Assembly (NCBI RefSeq): GCF_000473105.1
Contig: NZ_KI421498.1
Span: forward strand, 1,054,001-1,118,000
DNA length: 64,000 bases
Source of the DNA: Phaeobacter inhibens DSM 16374
Lineage (GTDB): Bacteria > Pseudomonadota > Alphaproteobacteria > Rhodobacterales > Rhodobacteraceae
Direction of reading: 5' to 3'
A model generated the notes under the pieces. It worked only from the letters and a program-made list of their open reading frames with translations. It was not told the DNA's origin and made no database searches. Positions within the stretch are counted from its first letter, which is position 1, and every line of letters starts with the position of its first letter. A program made the position numbers and the translations under genes. This document shows, piece by piece, positions 19,512 through 28,291 of this stretch.

Positions 19512-21222
19512 ACAGCGGCGTGGTGAGTCGGCTCCGGCGGCTCTGCTTGCGCGCAGCCCCTCTGCCGGTGCAACCTTCCGACCAAATCGCCTGCTGAAAC
19601 AGATGCTGGTGCTGGGCCTTGGTGTCGCGACATCCGGCTTTGCAGCTGCAGCCACCGCCCAGACACCCGCCGGTCCTGCGGCCTCACCTGTGGCGCAATC
19701 CGGACCGCCCAGCCCAGCGACCCCCCGCGAAACACCCCGCAGCGGCGCTGCCAAACCCGGCGACCCGCTCGCCGCCATCGACTGGCTGGCCACGCCTGCG
19801 CCCGATGCAGGGCTGCCGGGCACCGTCCTTCTGGAACCGCCCGTCGCAGGCTCCGCCCGACGCCCGGAGGTGACCGTCACCCCACTGGCCAGCCTTGTGG
19901 CGCCGATTGGTCTGGTCAAACCAGCCTCCACCGGCCTGCCCGTCGATCTCTGGCGCGGCAGCAACGCCGAGGCGCTCGCCACGCTGCTGGCCTCGGTCCC
20001 TGTGCGCAAATCCCCTGCGATGCAGTCGCTGATGTTCACCTTGCTGCTGTCAGAGACCCGCCCCCCGGTCGAGGGCGGCGAGCGGCTGTTGCTGGCACGG
20101 CTGGACCGGCTGATGGATCTGGGCGCACCAGACCCCGCACAGGCGCTGGCCGAGCAGGCCGGCCCCACCCGCAGCAAGGCGCGTTTCAAGCGCTGGTTTG
20201 ACGCCACCCTGCTGACCGGCGATGAACAGCAGGCCTGCAGCGCACTGCAGGATCGACCGCATCTGGCGCCGGATTATGCCTCCCGGATCTTCTGTGCCGC
20301 CCGGCTTGGTGATTGGCCCACCGCCGCGCTGCTGCTGGAGGCCGCTCATGCGCTGGAACTGGTGGACAGTCGCCAGCTCGACCTCCTCGACCGGTTCCTG
20401 AACCCCGATGTGTTTGAGGACGCACCACCGCTGCGCGCACCAAAATCCCCGGATCCCCTGACGTTTCGCCTCTATGAAACCATTGGAGAGCGCCGCCCGA
20501 CCAGCAACCTGCCGCGCGCCTTTGCAGCAGCGGATCTGCGCGACATTGCCGGCTGGAAGGCCCAACTCGAAGCGGCGGAGCGGCTGACCCGGATCGGTGC
20601 GCTGAACCCCAATCACCTGCTCGGGCTCTACACCGAACGCAGCCCCGCGGCCTCCGGCGGCATCTGGGACCGGGTCGCGGCGTTGCAACGTTTTGAAACC
20701 GCGCTGGAAACGGGCAGCGCCGAGGCGGTCAGCAAAACCCTGCCCAAGGTCTGGCGTGCCATGCAGACGGCGCAGATCGAAACCGCCTTTGCCGATCTCT
20801 TTGCCGATCAATTGGCGCGCATCCCGCTTGACGGTCAGGCCGCCAATCTGGCCTGGCGCATTCGCCTGCTCGCCCCAACTTATGAAACCGCCTCTCACAG
20901 CCCGCCCCCCTCGCAGGGACGCAGCGCCTTTGTCGCTGCCGTGGCACAGGGTGTGCCCACACAGGAGCTCGCCCGAAGCGGTGTCGAACAGGCCATCGCC
21001 GCCGCCTTTGCTACCGACAGTGCCGCACCGCGCAAACTGCAACGTCTGCTCGACAACGGCCAGCTGGGCGAGTCTATCCTGCGTGCGATGCAGCTCTTTG
21101 CGCAGGGCGCGGACGGCAATCTTGGCGATCTGACAGATGCGCTGGCCACCTTCCGTGCTGTCGGGCTGGAAGACACCGCCCGCCGCGCCGCCCTGCAGCT
21201 GTTGCTGCTGGACCACCGTTGA
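19501..21222 (+). CDS. Large exported helical-repeat-like protein, function unknown
   Basis: A 573-residue protein I cannot assign. After an Arg-rich N-terminus, residues ~32-54 (KQMLVLGLGVATSGFAAAAT) form a signal peptide or anchor. A Pro/Ala-rich spacer follows to about residue 90, then ~480 residues rich in Leu and Ala with the rhythm of a helical-repeat protein. It overlaps the preceding 49-residue membrane protein and is followed by xerD after 28 bp. It is most likely periplasmic. TPR-like or other alpha-solenoid structure is a guess from composition. Confidence 0.7.
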   Translation: MPTRQRRGESAPAALLARSPSAGATFRPNRLLKQMLVLGLGVATSGFAAAATAQTPAGPAASPVAQSGPPSPATPRETPRSGAAKPGDPLAAIDWLATPAPDAGLPGTVLLEPPVAGSARRPEVTVTPLASLVAPIGLVKPASTGLPVDLWRGSNAEALATLLASVPVRKSPAMQSLMFTLLLSETRPPVEGGERLLLARLDRLMDLGAPDPAQALAEQAGPTRSKARFKRWFDATLLTGDEQQACSALQDRPHLAPDYASRIFCAARLGDWPTAALLLEAAHALELVDSRQLDLLDRFLNPDVFEDAPPLRAPKSPDPLTFRLYETIGERRPTSNLPRAFAAADLRDIAGWKAQLEAAERLTRIGALNPNHLLGLYTERSPAASGGIWDRVAALQRFETALETGSAEAVSKTLPKVWRAMQTAQIETAFADLFADQLARIPLDGQAANLAWRIRLLAPTYETASHSPPPSQGRSAFVAAVAQGVPTQELARSGVEQAIAAAFATDSAAPRKLQRLLDNGQLGESILRAMQLFAQGADGNLGDLTDALATFRAVGLEDTARRAALQLLLLDHR

Positions 21223-21250
21223 TGGTTCCCGGCATGAAACGCGCTCACCC

Positions 21251-22264
21251 ATGACCCCACCCGCCGCCCAATCAGCCAATACCCCGCAGGATGATCTGCA
21301 GTGGATCGCCACCTTTCTGGATGCGCAGGCTGCCGATCTGGGTGCCGCGCGCAATACGCTGCTCGCCTATGGTCGCGACCTGAAAGATGTGGCCAGTTGG
21401 CTTGGACATAAAAACCGCGCCTTTGGCAGTGCGACCCGCGATGATATCGAATCCTATCTGATCGCCTGCGATGCCGAAGGGCTGGCCCGCGCCACCCGCG
21501 CCCGCCGTCTCTCCGCAATCAAACAGATCTATCGCTTTGCCTTTGACGAAGGCTGGCGCAGTGACAATCCCGCCATCCAGATCAAAGGACCAGGACGCCA
21601 GAAGGCCCTGCCCAAGACGCTGGAGGTGATCGAGGTGGATCGCCTTCTGGATGCGGCGCGACAATCCGGCCGCAACCTTTCGGACCGGCTGCGCAACACC
21701 TGCATGATGGAGCTGCTCTATGCCACCGGCATGCGGGTGAGTGAGCTGGTCGGCCTGCCCGTCGCTGCCGCACGGGGCGATCCGCGCATGTTGCTGGTGC
21801 TGGGCAAGGGGGGCAAGGAACGGATGGTGCCCCTGTCGCCCCCTGCCCGCGACGCGCTGGCGGCTTGGCTCACCACGCGCGATGCCGCTGAGGAGGCCGC
21901 CGTGGCCAAAGGGGCCGCGCCCTCCCGCTTCCTGTTTCCCTCGCGCGGCAAATCCGGCCACCTGACCCGACATCGGTTTTATCTGCTGATCAAGGAGTTC
22001 GCCGTCGCCGGCGGCCTCCCGCCCGAGGCCGTGTCCCCCCATACTCTGCGCCACGCCTTTGCCACGCATCTTCTGACCAACGGGGCCGATCTGCGCGCCA
22101 TTCAGGCGCTGCTGGGCCATGCCGATATTGCCACAACCGAGATTTACACCCATGTGCTGGACGCCCGGCTGAGTGAACTTGTGCTTGAACACCACCCGCT
22201 GGCCCGCAGGGACACCGGATCAGCCCAGCCCCTGCAGCAGGACGACGACGGGCCGACAGAATAA
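21251..22264 (+). CDS. xerD: Tyrosine recombinase XerD
   Basis: Site-specific recombinase that with XerC resolves chromosome dimers at dif. The 337-residue protein has an N-terminal SAM-like domain (residues ~15-105, NTLLAYGRDLKDVASWLG) and a catalytic domain. Visible catalytic residues are Arg in YATGMRVSELVGL, the HTLRHAFATHLL box, His in LLGHADIATTEIYTHV and the Tyr in that motif. I chose MTPPAAQSAN as the start because it gives the usual N-terminus. It is likely the housekeeping XerD rather than an element integrase: no att repeats or mobile genes are nearby. Confidence 0.9.
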   Translation: MTPPAAQSANTPQDDLQWIATFLDAQAADLGAARNTLLAYGRDLKDVASWLGHKNRAFGSATRDDIESYLIACDAEGLARATRARRLSAIKQIYRFAFDEGWRSDNPAIQIKGPGRQKALPKTLEVIEVDRLLDAARQSGRNLSDRLRNTCMMELLYATGMRVSELVGLPVAAARGDPRMLLVLGKGGKERMVPLSPPARDALAAWLTTRDAAEEAAVAKGAAPSRFLFPSRGKSGHLTRHRFYLLIKEFAVAGGLPPEAVSPHTLRHAFATHLLTNGADLRAIQALLGHADIATTEIYTHVLDARLSELVLEHHPLARRDTGSAQPLQQDDDGPTE

Positions 22265-22374
22265 TTGGCCCCAGATAATCGCCCCAAGGTGCGACAGCTC
22301 CGCACCTCCCTCTTGCGACAGCGCGACAGGCACCCCATAACCATGGGGATCTCAACATTTCTTTCGGGACTCTG

Positions 22375-23685
22375 ATGGACAGCACCACGACCTTTGTCGA
22401 TTCCACCTTCTGGACCACCGCCGGCGCGATTGTCTTCCTGCTGGTGCTCTCCGGTTGCTTCTCCGGCTCTGAAACCGCCCTGACCGCCGCCTCGCGCGGC
22501 AAACTGCGCACCCAGGCCGACAAGGGCTCCAACGGCGCCAAACGCGCCCTTGCCATCACCGAAGACAGCGAACGGCTGATCGGCTCGATCCTCTTGGGCA
22601 ACAACCTGGTGAATATCCTTGCCACCTCGCTCGCGACCGCGCTGTTCACCCGCGCCCTCGGCGAAAGCGGTGTGGCGCTGGCGACGCTGGTCATGACCCT
22701 TCTGGTCCTGATCTTTGCCGAGGTACTGCCCAAAACCTACGCCATCTCCAACGCCGAAAAAGCCGCCGCCGCAGTTGCGCCTCCGATTGGCGTATTGGTC
22801 ACGGTGCTGGCCCCGGTGGTGGGCGCCGTCCGTCTGCTGGTGCGCGGCGTGCTGCGGATCTTCGGTGTGCGGATCGACCCCGACAGCCACATCATGGCCG
22901 TGCGCGAGGAGATCGCCGGCGCCCTGCATCTGGGCCACTCCGAAGGCGTGGTTCAGAAAGAAGACCGGGACCGCATCCTCGGCGCGCTTGATCTCTCCGA
23001 CCGCTTTGTTGAGGAGATCATGCTCCACCGGTCAAATATCGAAATGGTCGATGCCAATCTGGACCCCCAGAGGATCCTCGAACAATGCCTGACCTCGCCC
23101 CACACCCGCCTGCCGGTGTTCAAGGATGAACCGGAGAACATCATTGGCGTGCTCCATGCCAAGGATCTCCTGCGCGAAATGTATGCCCAGATCGGCGGCC
23201 CCGATGGCGATGCCTCCTTGCTGCGCAACTTCAACATCACCAGCGTGACCAAGCCGCCGTATTTCGTGCCGGAAACCACCACGCTTGATGATCAGATGCG
23301 CCAATTCCTGCGCGCCCGCACTCATTTTGCGCTGGTCGTTGATGAATACGGCACCCTGCAGGGATTGATCACACTGGAGGACATCCTTGAGGAAATCGTC
23401 GGTGAGATCACCGATGAATTCGACCCGGATGAGGAAACTGTGGTGAAGAAGACCAGCGATGGCAACTACCTCGTTGATGGCGCCACCACCATCCGCGACC
23501 TCAACCGCGCCACCGACTGGTCACTGCCCGATGATGAGGCCAACACGATTGCCGGTCTCGTCATCCATGAGGCCCAGACCATCCCCATCGTCGGACAGGT
23601 GTTCTCCTTCCATAATTTCCGCTTTGAGGTCACCGCCCGCGAGGGCAACCGCGTGACCGAATTGAAAATCCGCCCACTGCACTAA
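22375..23685 (+). CDS. CNNM/CBS/CorC_HlyC-domain membrane protein (hemolysin-like transporter)
   Basis: A 436-residue protein with an N-terminal DUF21 (CNNM) membrane domain containing LLVLSGCFSGSETALTAASR and two or three further helices up to ~165. Two CBS domains lie at about 215-340 (VDANLDPQRILEQC and FALVVDEYGTLQGLITLEDI), followed by a C-terminal CorC_HlyC domain with DGATTIRDLNRATDWSLPDD. Such proteins are linked to Mg2+/Co2+ handling; the hemolysin name is historical. It starts 110 bp after xerD and is closed by a terminator. Confidence 0.9.
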   Translation: MDSTTTFVDSTFWTTAGAIVFLLVLSGCFSGSETALTAASRGKLRTQADKGSNGAKRALAITEDSERLIGSILLGNNLVNILATSLATALFTRALGESGVALATLVMTLLVLIFAEVLPKTYAISNAEKAAAAVAPPIGVLVTVLAPVVGAVRLLVRGVLRIFGVRIDPDSHIMAVREEIAGALHLGHSEGVVQKEDRDRILGALDLSDRFVEEIMLHRSNIEMVDANLDPQRILEQCLTSPHTRLPVFKDEPENIIGVLHAKDLLREMYAQIGGPDGDASLLRNFNITSVTKPPYFVPETTTLDDQMRQFLRARTHFALVVDEYGTLQGLITLEDILEEIVGEITDEFDPDEETVVKKTSDGNYLVDGATTIRDLNRATDWSLPDDEANTIAGLVIHEAQTIPIVGQVFSFHNFRFEVTAREGNRVTELKIRPLH

Positions 23686-23710
23686 CCCTGCCTCAGCGCC
23701 GGACAGATCA

Positions 23711-23746
23711 AAGGCCGCGGCCCCGCTGGGCGGCGGCCTTGTTGTT
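23711..23746 (+). terminator. Rho-independent terminator after the CBS-domain gene
   Basis: Eight-base arms AAGGCCGC and GCGGCCTT around a 14-nt GC-rich loop, then GTTGTTTTT. Confidence 0.8.
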
Positions 23747-23870
23747 TTTGCCTCCCGCAACGCGAATTCACCGCCTGAGCGCCCATTCCCGACCGTGCAT
23801 GTCGCAATTTCACTGGACTACTGAACACATCTGTCCAGAATGAAGCCAAATTGCCAGTGAGGGATGCAAG

Positions 23871-26288
23871 ATGAAGACGACAACACGGGTAGCAGTGATC
23901 GGTGGCGGCGTTGTGGGCTGCTCGGTGCTCTATCACCTGACCAAGCTGGGCTGGTCCGATGTGATGCTCTTGGAACGCTCGGAACTCACCTCCGGCTCCA
24001 CCTGGCACGCAGCCGGCGGCTTCCATACCCTCAATGGCGATACCAATATGGCCGCCCTTCAGGGCTATACCATCAAGTTATATAAAGAGCTGGAAGCGAT
24101 CACCGGCATGTCCTGCGGCCTCCACCACGTTGGCGGCGTCACCCTGGCCGAAACTCAGGAACGCTTTGACATGTTGAAGGCAGAGCGCGCCAAACACCAG
24201 TTCATGGGGCTGGAAACCGAAATCGTCTCCCCCGAAGAAATCGCCAAAATCGCGCCCGTGACCAATATCGACGGCATTGTTGGCGGCCTCTATGATCCGC
24301 TCGACGGCCACCTCGACCCCTCCGGCACCACCCACGCCTACGCCAAGGCCGCGCGCATGGGCGGTGCCACGATTGAGACCCACTGCAAGGTGGTTGAAAC
24401 CAACCAGCGCCCCGATGGCACCTGGGATGTGGTCACCGACAAGGGCACCATCCACGCCGAACACATCGTCAACGCCGGTGGTCTCTGGGCGCGCGAGGTC
24501 GGCGTCATGGCCGGGATCTACTTCCCACTGCACCCGATGGAACATCAGTATATCGTCACCGATGAAGTGCCGGAGATTGCCGGTATCATCGACGCAGGCG
24601 GCGAGCATCCGCATGTGATGGACCCCGCCGGTGAAAGCTATCTCAGACAAGAGGGGCGCGGCCTCTGCATCGGCTTTTACGAACAGCCCTGCAAACCCTG
24701 GGCCGTCGATGGCACCCCATGGAATTTTGGCCATGAGCTGCTGCCCGATGATTTCGACAAAATCGAGGACAGCATCGCCTTTGCCTACAACCGCTTTCCC
24801 GCGCTGGAACGCGCTGGTGTGAAATCAGTAATCCACGGCCCCTTCACCTTTGCCCCGGATGGCAACCCGCTGGTCGGCCCGGTGCCCGGCATGCGCAATT
24901 ACTGGTCCGCCTGCGCCGTCATGGCCGGCTTCTCCCAGGGCGGCGGCGTCGGGTTGATGCTGGCGCAATGGATGGTGGAGGGCGAATGCGAACGCGACAC
25001 CTTTGCCATGGACACGGCCCGCTTTGGCGATTGGATCACACCGGGTTACACCCGGCCCAAAGTCATTGAAAACTACCAGAAACGTTTCTCCATCGCCTAC
25101 CCGAACGAAGAACTGCCCGCCGCCCGCCCGTTCCGCACCACGCCGATGTACGATACTTTCGATGGCATGGGCGCGGTCTGGGGCGCGCAATACGGGCTTG
25201 AGGTTCCGAACTACTTCGCCGAAGGGGACGAACCCCGCTATGAGACCCCGTCTTTCCGCCGCTCCAACGCGTTCGAGGCCACCGCGCGCGAGGTCAAAGC
25301 CGTGCGCGAAAATGTGGGCATCAACGAGGTGCATAACTTCGGCAAATACCTGATCAAGGGTGAGGGTGCCCGCGCCTGGCTTGATCGCATCATGGCCGGT
25401 CGGGTGCCGCAGGCTGGTCGCCTGTCGCTAACCCCAATGCTATCCCCCAAGGGCCGGCTGATCGGCGATTTCACCATTTCCTGCCTGTGCGAGGAAGAGT
25501 TCCAGCTCACCGCCTCCTATGGCTCCCAAGCCTATCACATGCGCTGGTTCCTGCAGAATATCGACGACGGCACCAGCGTTGAGAACATCTCCGACACCCG
25601 CAACGGGTTCCAGATCGCAGGCCCCCGCGCGAAGGAGGTTCTGCAAGCCTGCACCCGTCAGGATATCTCCGACATCCGCTTTATGGATGTGCGCCGCATG
25701 ACCGTGGGCATGGCCGACTGCATCGTGCAGCGCGTCAGCTATACCGGTGATCTGGGCTATGAGATCTACTGCGACCTGCCCAGCCAGCGGTCCCTGTGGG
25801 ACAGCCTTTGGTCGGCCGGCCAAACGCATGGAATGAAGCCTTTTGGCATGCGGGCGATGATGTCGCTGCGTCTGGATAAATTCTTCGGCTCCTGGCTCAG
25901 TGAGTTCTCGCCAGATTACACCGCTGCGGAAACCGGCCTGGATCGCTTCATCTCCTTCAGGAAAGACGTCGATTTTATCGGTCGCGCCGCCGCCGAGGCG
26001 GAACGCACAACAGGGGCCGCCCGCCAGCTCTGCGCCTTTGAGGTGACGGTAGAGGATGCTGATGTGACCGCCTACGAACCCATCTGGCACGCGGGCGCGG
26101 TGGTGGGCTTCTGCACGTCGGGCGGCTATTCCCACCACGCGCAGAAATCCATCGCCCTCGGGCTCATCCCCCGCGATCTGGCGCAGGACGGGCTGGAGGT
26201 GGAGATCGAAATCCTCGGCAAAATGCGTGCCGCACGGCTGATCACCACACCGCTGTTTGACGCCGACGGCGCCCGCATGCGCGGCTGA
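23871..26288 (+). CDS. FAD-dependent dehydrogenase fused to GcvT domain (dimethylglycine/sarcosine dehydrogenase type)
   Basis: Oxidatively demethylates an N-methylated amine and passes the one-carbon unit to tetrahydrofolate. The 805-residue protein has an N-terminal DAO domain with VAVIGGGVVGCSVLYHLTKLG and SGSTWHAAGG; that His aligns with the residue that carries covalent FAD in DMGDH and SARDH. An FAO_M region follows at about 370-425, and a GcvT aminomethyltransferase region from ~430 to the end (NGFQIAGPRAKEVLQACTRQ, VSYTGDLGYEIYC). The exact substrate is uncertain. It fits roseobacter use of betaine-derived compounds, but no pathway neighbours are adjacent. Confidence 0.88.
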   Translation: MKTTTRVAVIGGGVVGCSVLYHLTKLGWSDVMLLERSELTSGSTWHAAGGFHTLNGDTNMAALQGYTIKLYKELEAITGMSCGLHHVGGVTLAETQERFDMLKAERAKHQFMGLETEIVSPEEIAKIAPVTNIDGIVGGLYDPLDGHLDPSGTTHAYAKAARMGGATIETHCKVVETNQRPDGTWDVVTDKGTIHAEHIVNAGGLWAREVGVMAGIYFPLHPMEHQYIVTDEVPEIAGIIDAGGEHPHVMDPAGESYLRQEGRGLCIGFYEQPCKPWAVDGTPWNFGHELLPDDFDKIEDSIAFAYNRFPALERAGVKSVIHGPFTFAPDGNPLVGPVPGMRNYWSACAVMAGFSQGGGVGLMLAQWMVEGECERDTFAMDTARFGDWITPGYTRPKVIENYQKRFSIAYPNEELPAARPFRTTPMYDTFDGMGAVWGAQYGLEVPNYFAEGDEPRYETPSFRRSNAFEATAREVKAVRENVGINEVHNFGKYLIKGEGARAWLDRIMAGRVPQAGRLSLTPMLSPKGRLIGDFTISCLCEEEFQLTASYGSQAYHMRWFLQNIDDGTSVENISDTRNGFQIAGPRAKEVLQACTRQDISDIRFMDVRRMTVGMADCIVQRVSYTGDLGYEIYCDLPSQRSLWDSLWSAGQTHGMKPFGMRAMMSLRLDKFFGSWLSEFSPDYTAAETGLDRFISFRKDVDFIGRAAAEAERTTGAARQLCAFEVTVEDADVTAYEPIWHAGAVVGFCTSGGYSHHAQKSIALGLIPRDLAQDGLEVEIEILGKMRAARLITTPLFDADGARMRG

Positions 26289-26395
26289 TCCGGCAAGGCG
26301 GGTCAGTACTTCTGACCCGCCCTCCCCCCTGTTGCAGAGCCTGCGCGCGCTGTGTCCCGGATATTGCGCAACGGATAGGGCTGTCTCCGGTCCCA

Positions 26396-26415
26396 ATGTT
26401 TCGCACGCGAAACAT
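26396..26415. promoter_or_regulatory. Perfect 20-bp palindrome, possible operator
   Basis: ATGTTTCG-CACG-CGAAACAT, 8-base perfect arms, in the 246-bp gap between the FAD/GcvT gene and the MobA-like gene. No U-run follows, so an operator for a dimeric regulator is likelier than a terminator. The regulator is unknown. Confidence 0.5.
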
Positions 26416-26463
26416 CCCGTCAGCATCTCTGACCTTTCACCGCCGCTTTTGCTGGACCCGCCC

Positions 26464-26492
26464 CCTCTTCTGGCTCAAAATATCCCCGCCGG
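26464..26492 (-). repeat. Interspersed intergenic element, copy 2 (tail only)
   Basis: On the minus strand GGGGATATTTTGAGCCAGAA continues into GAGG, matching the GATATTTGGAGCCAGAAGAT tail at 10594-10613. The strong hairpin of copy 1 is reduced here to a short CCGGCGGGG segment. Confidence 0.55.
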
Positions 26493-26534
26493 AGGCATCC
26501 AACAGCCCAAGCAAACGCCGGGGAGGCGACAGAT

Positions 26535-27161
26535 ATGACCGCCATCGCCACGCTCATCCTCGCTGCGGGGCGCGCCTCGCGGATGCGGGGGCGCGATAAG
26601 CTGTTGGAGTCGGTTGACGGCACCCCGCTTCTGGTGCGGATCTGCGCGGCTGCGAAGCACAGCGCAGAGACCACCTATGTCACCCTGCCAACGCCCGACC
26701 ATCCCCGCGCCACAGTGATCCGCGACCACTGCCAGGACGCCAGACCTGTCTATGTGCCGGACGCAGACGAGGGCATGGCCGCCTCCATCCGCGCAGGCAT
26801 TGGCGCGCTTTCTCGGGCCTATGATGCAGTGATGATCCTGCCCGCCGATATGCCGGAGCTGACAGCCAGCGACCTCGCGCAAGTTGTAGCGCAGAGCAAC
26901 TCCACCCCGGATCAGATCCTGCGGGCCACCAGCGTTGACGGGACATTTGGTCACCCGGTGGTGTTTCCGCGCCGATACTTCGCCGCACTCAGCCAGTTGA
27001 CCGGCGATCAGGGCGCGCGCGCAATCCTACGGGAGGCGCAGCATCAGGGCGCGGTGATCTGCCCGGTCCTCCTGCCCGACCAACATGCGCTCACCGATCT
27101 CGACACGCCAGAGGCCTGGGCTGCCTGGCGTCAGGCCCGCAAATCTCCTCCAACGGGATAA
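26535..27161 (+). CDS. MobA-like nucleotidyltransferase (molybdenum-cofactor cytidylyl/guanylyltransferase family)
   Basis: The 208-residue protein is a single Rossmann-like nucleotidyltransferase domain. It has the signature LILAAGRASRMRGRDKLLE at the N-terminus, the DEGMAASIRAGI segment and the metal-binding MILPADMPELT. This is the MocA/MobA-like family, which attaches CMP or GMP to molybdopterin and is often encoded with xanthine dehydrogenase or CO dehydrogenase. No molybdoenzyme gene is seen nearby, so the substrate is open. It starts 246 bp after the FAD/GcvT gene. Confidence 0.85.
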   Translation: MTAIATLILAAGRASRMRGRDKLLESVDGTPLLVRICAAAKHSAETTYVTLPTPDHPRATVIRDHCQDARPVYVPDADEGMAASIRAGIGALSRAYDAVMILPADMPELTASDLAQVVAQSNSTPDQILRATSVDGTFGHPVVFPRRYFAALSQLTGDQGARAILREAQHQGAVICPVLLPDQHALTDLDTPEAWAAWRQARKSPPTG

Positions 27162-27172
27162 GACGATCTACC

Positions 27173-27820
27173 TCAGTGGATGAACCACTGCACGCCGCCC
27201 TTGCGGTCACGCTGTGGTCGGGGCGTTGGGCTGGGCATTGATGGCTGCGCCTGCAATTGGGGAAACAACATCAGCACTTCCTCCCTTTGGGCCCGGTCCA
27301 ATCCGCGTTGGGATTGATCGGCAGGCTGAAAGCACTCGATCCACGCCCCGTCCGCGCAGACCACCTCATGGCCCTCACAGACAAAATGGATGTAGTCGAT
27401 GGAGGACGTCTCCACCGCATCCACCCCGGACAGTCCGGTCAGATGTTTCGCAGCGACCAGAATCTCGCGGTCCTCAAAATAGAACGCCGTCTTGTCATTG
27501 GTGATCAGAACGCGGTGGTTGGGGCTGAGCAGCAGATCCCGCTCCGGCATCCCATTGCCAAGCGCCCCCTCCGCAACCAGCACCGGCTGCAAATGCGCCG
27601 CTCCTTGCAAGGCGTTGCGGTCCAGCTGCCGCTGCCCGATCCAGCGAATGGGCTGCAGACCGTTGTCGCGGGTCATCACCCGATCCCCAACGCTCAGATC
27701 CTCGACGGCGCAGGCCCCATAGGGGGTTGCAATGGTTGTTCCGGGCGTAAAGCAGGGCACGTTGCAGTCTCCGTTCCAAAGCCGCTCCACCCCGGTCGCA
27801 AACCTCGTGCAACCGGCCAT
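27173..27820 (-). CDS. Hint (hedgehog/intein-like) domain protein, short form
   Basis: The 215-residue protein is almost only a Hint module. The module starts at Cys ~23 with CFTPGTTIATPYGACAVEDL and continues with SVGDRVMTRDNGLQPIRWIG. A later ASP-box-like SPNHRVLI supplies the conserved His of the autoprocessing fold. Hint domains cleave the peptide bond before their Cys. In Rhodobacterales they usually sit at the C-terminus of larger secreted proteins. Here only 22 residues precede the Cys, so either the N-extein is tiny or the gene is the remnant of a longer one. The true start is uncertain. Confidence 0.75.
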   Translation of the reverse strand: MAGCTRFATGVERLWNGDCNVPCFTPGTTIATPYGACAVEDLSVGDRVMTRDNGLQPIRWIGQRQLDRNALQGAAHLQPVLVAEGALGNGMPERDLLLSPNHRVLITNDKTAFYFEDREILVAAKHLTGLSGVDAVETSSIDYIHFVCEGHEVVCADGAWIECFQPADQSQRGLDRAQREEVLMLFPQLQAQPSMPSPTPRPQRDRKGGVQWFIH

Positions 27821-28291
27821 CGGCCTGCTTTGGTGTCGTTAAATCGGGCCGCACCTCTCGGCACGGCATAGAAGAGAGCACCACTCATTCTGTGGCAGCA
27901 TTGAAGGTATCCTACGCAGACCCCTGCGCCCAAAAAAGAACAAAATCTTAATCAGCATCCCGTCGCCGACCTGCCCGGAGAGGGACGTGCTGAGAACCCC
28001 TGCCTGCGAGGGCGCGATTGTTTCCAAGCGCGATGGTGTGATTGGCCTGATCCGGCCAAAATGGGCCGAGAGAGCCGGTGAACTCCCGCCGTTTGTTGCG
28101 CCAATACGAACAATTGAACGGCAGCTGTTCCAACAGATCGCCTCTGAGGTTTTGCATTGCCCATCAGGATGGACCACAGGTTGTCCCGCGACGCGCAACA
28201 ATATGGAAAATTTAAGGCAACTTATCGTGAAGTGCGCCAAAGCTCCGATTCGCGGCCATCTATGCGTTTCGGTCAGCGCGCAGAGCTGCCG
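27821..28291. other. 471-bp stretch without a supported gene
   Basis: Lies between the 5' end of the Hint gene and the 3' end of xylB. A 133-codon frame on the minus strand (27839-28240) is Cys- and Ser-rich with no family resemblance, and I do not accept it. The stretch may hold the Hint promoter and the end of the xyl transcript; no clear terminator was found. Confidence 0.4.

Noticed and set aside
21251-22264. Tyrosine recombinase considered as a genomic-island integrase
   Set aside because: Size and motifs fit housekeeping XerD, and there is no att repeat, tRNA or mobile gene next to it.
27839-28240. 133-codon minus-strand frame upstream of the Hint gene
   Set aside because: Cys/Ser/Arg-rich product with no motif, no ribosome site and no operon partner; it looks like a chance frame in non-coding DNA.
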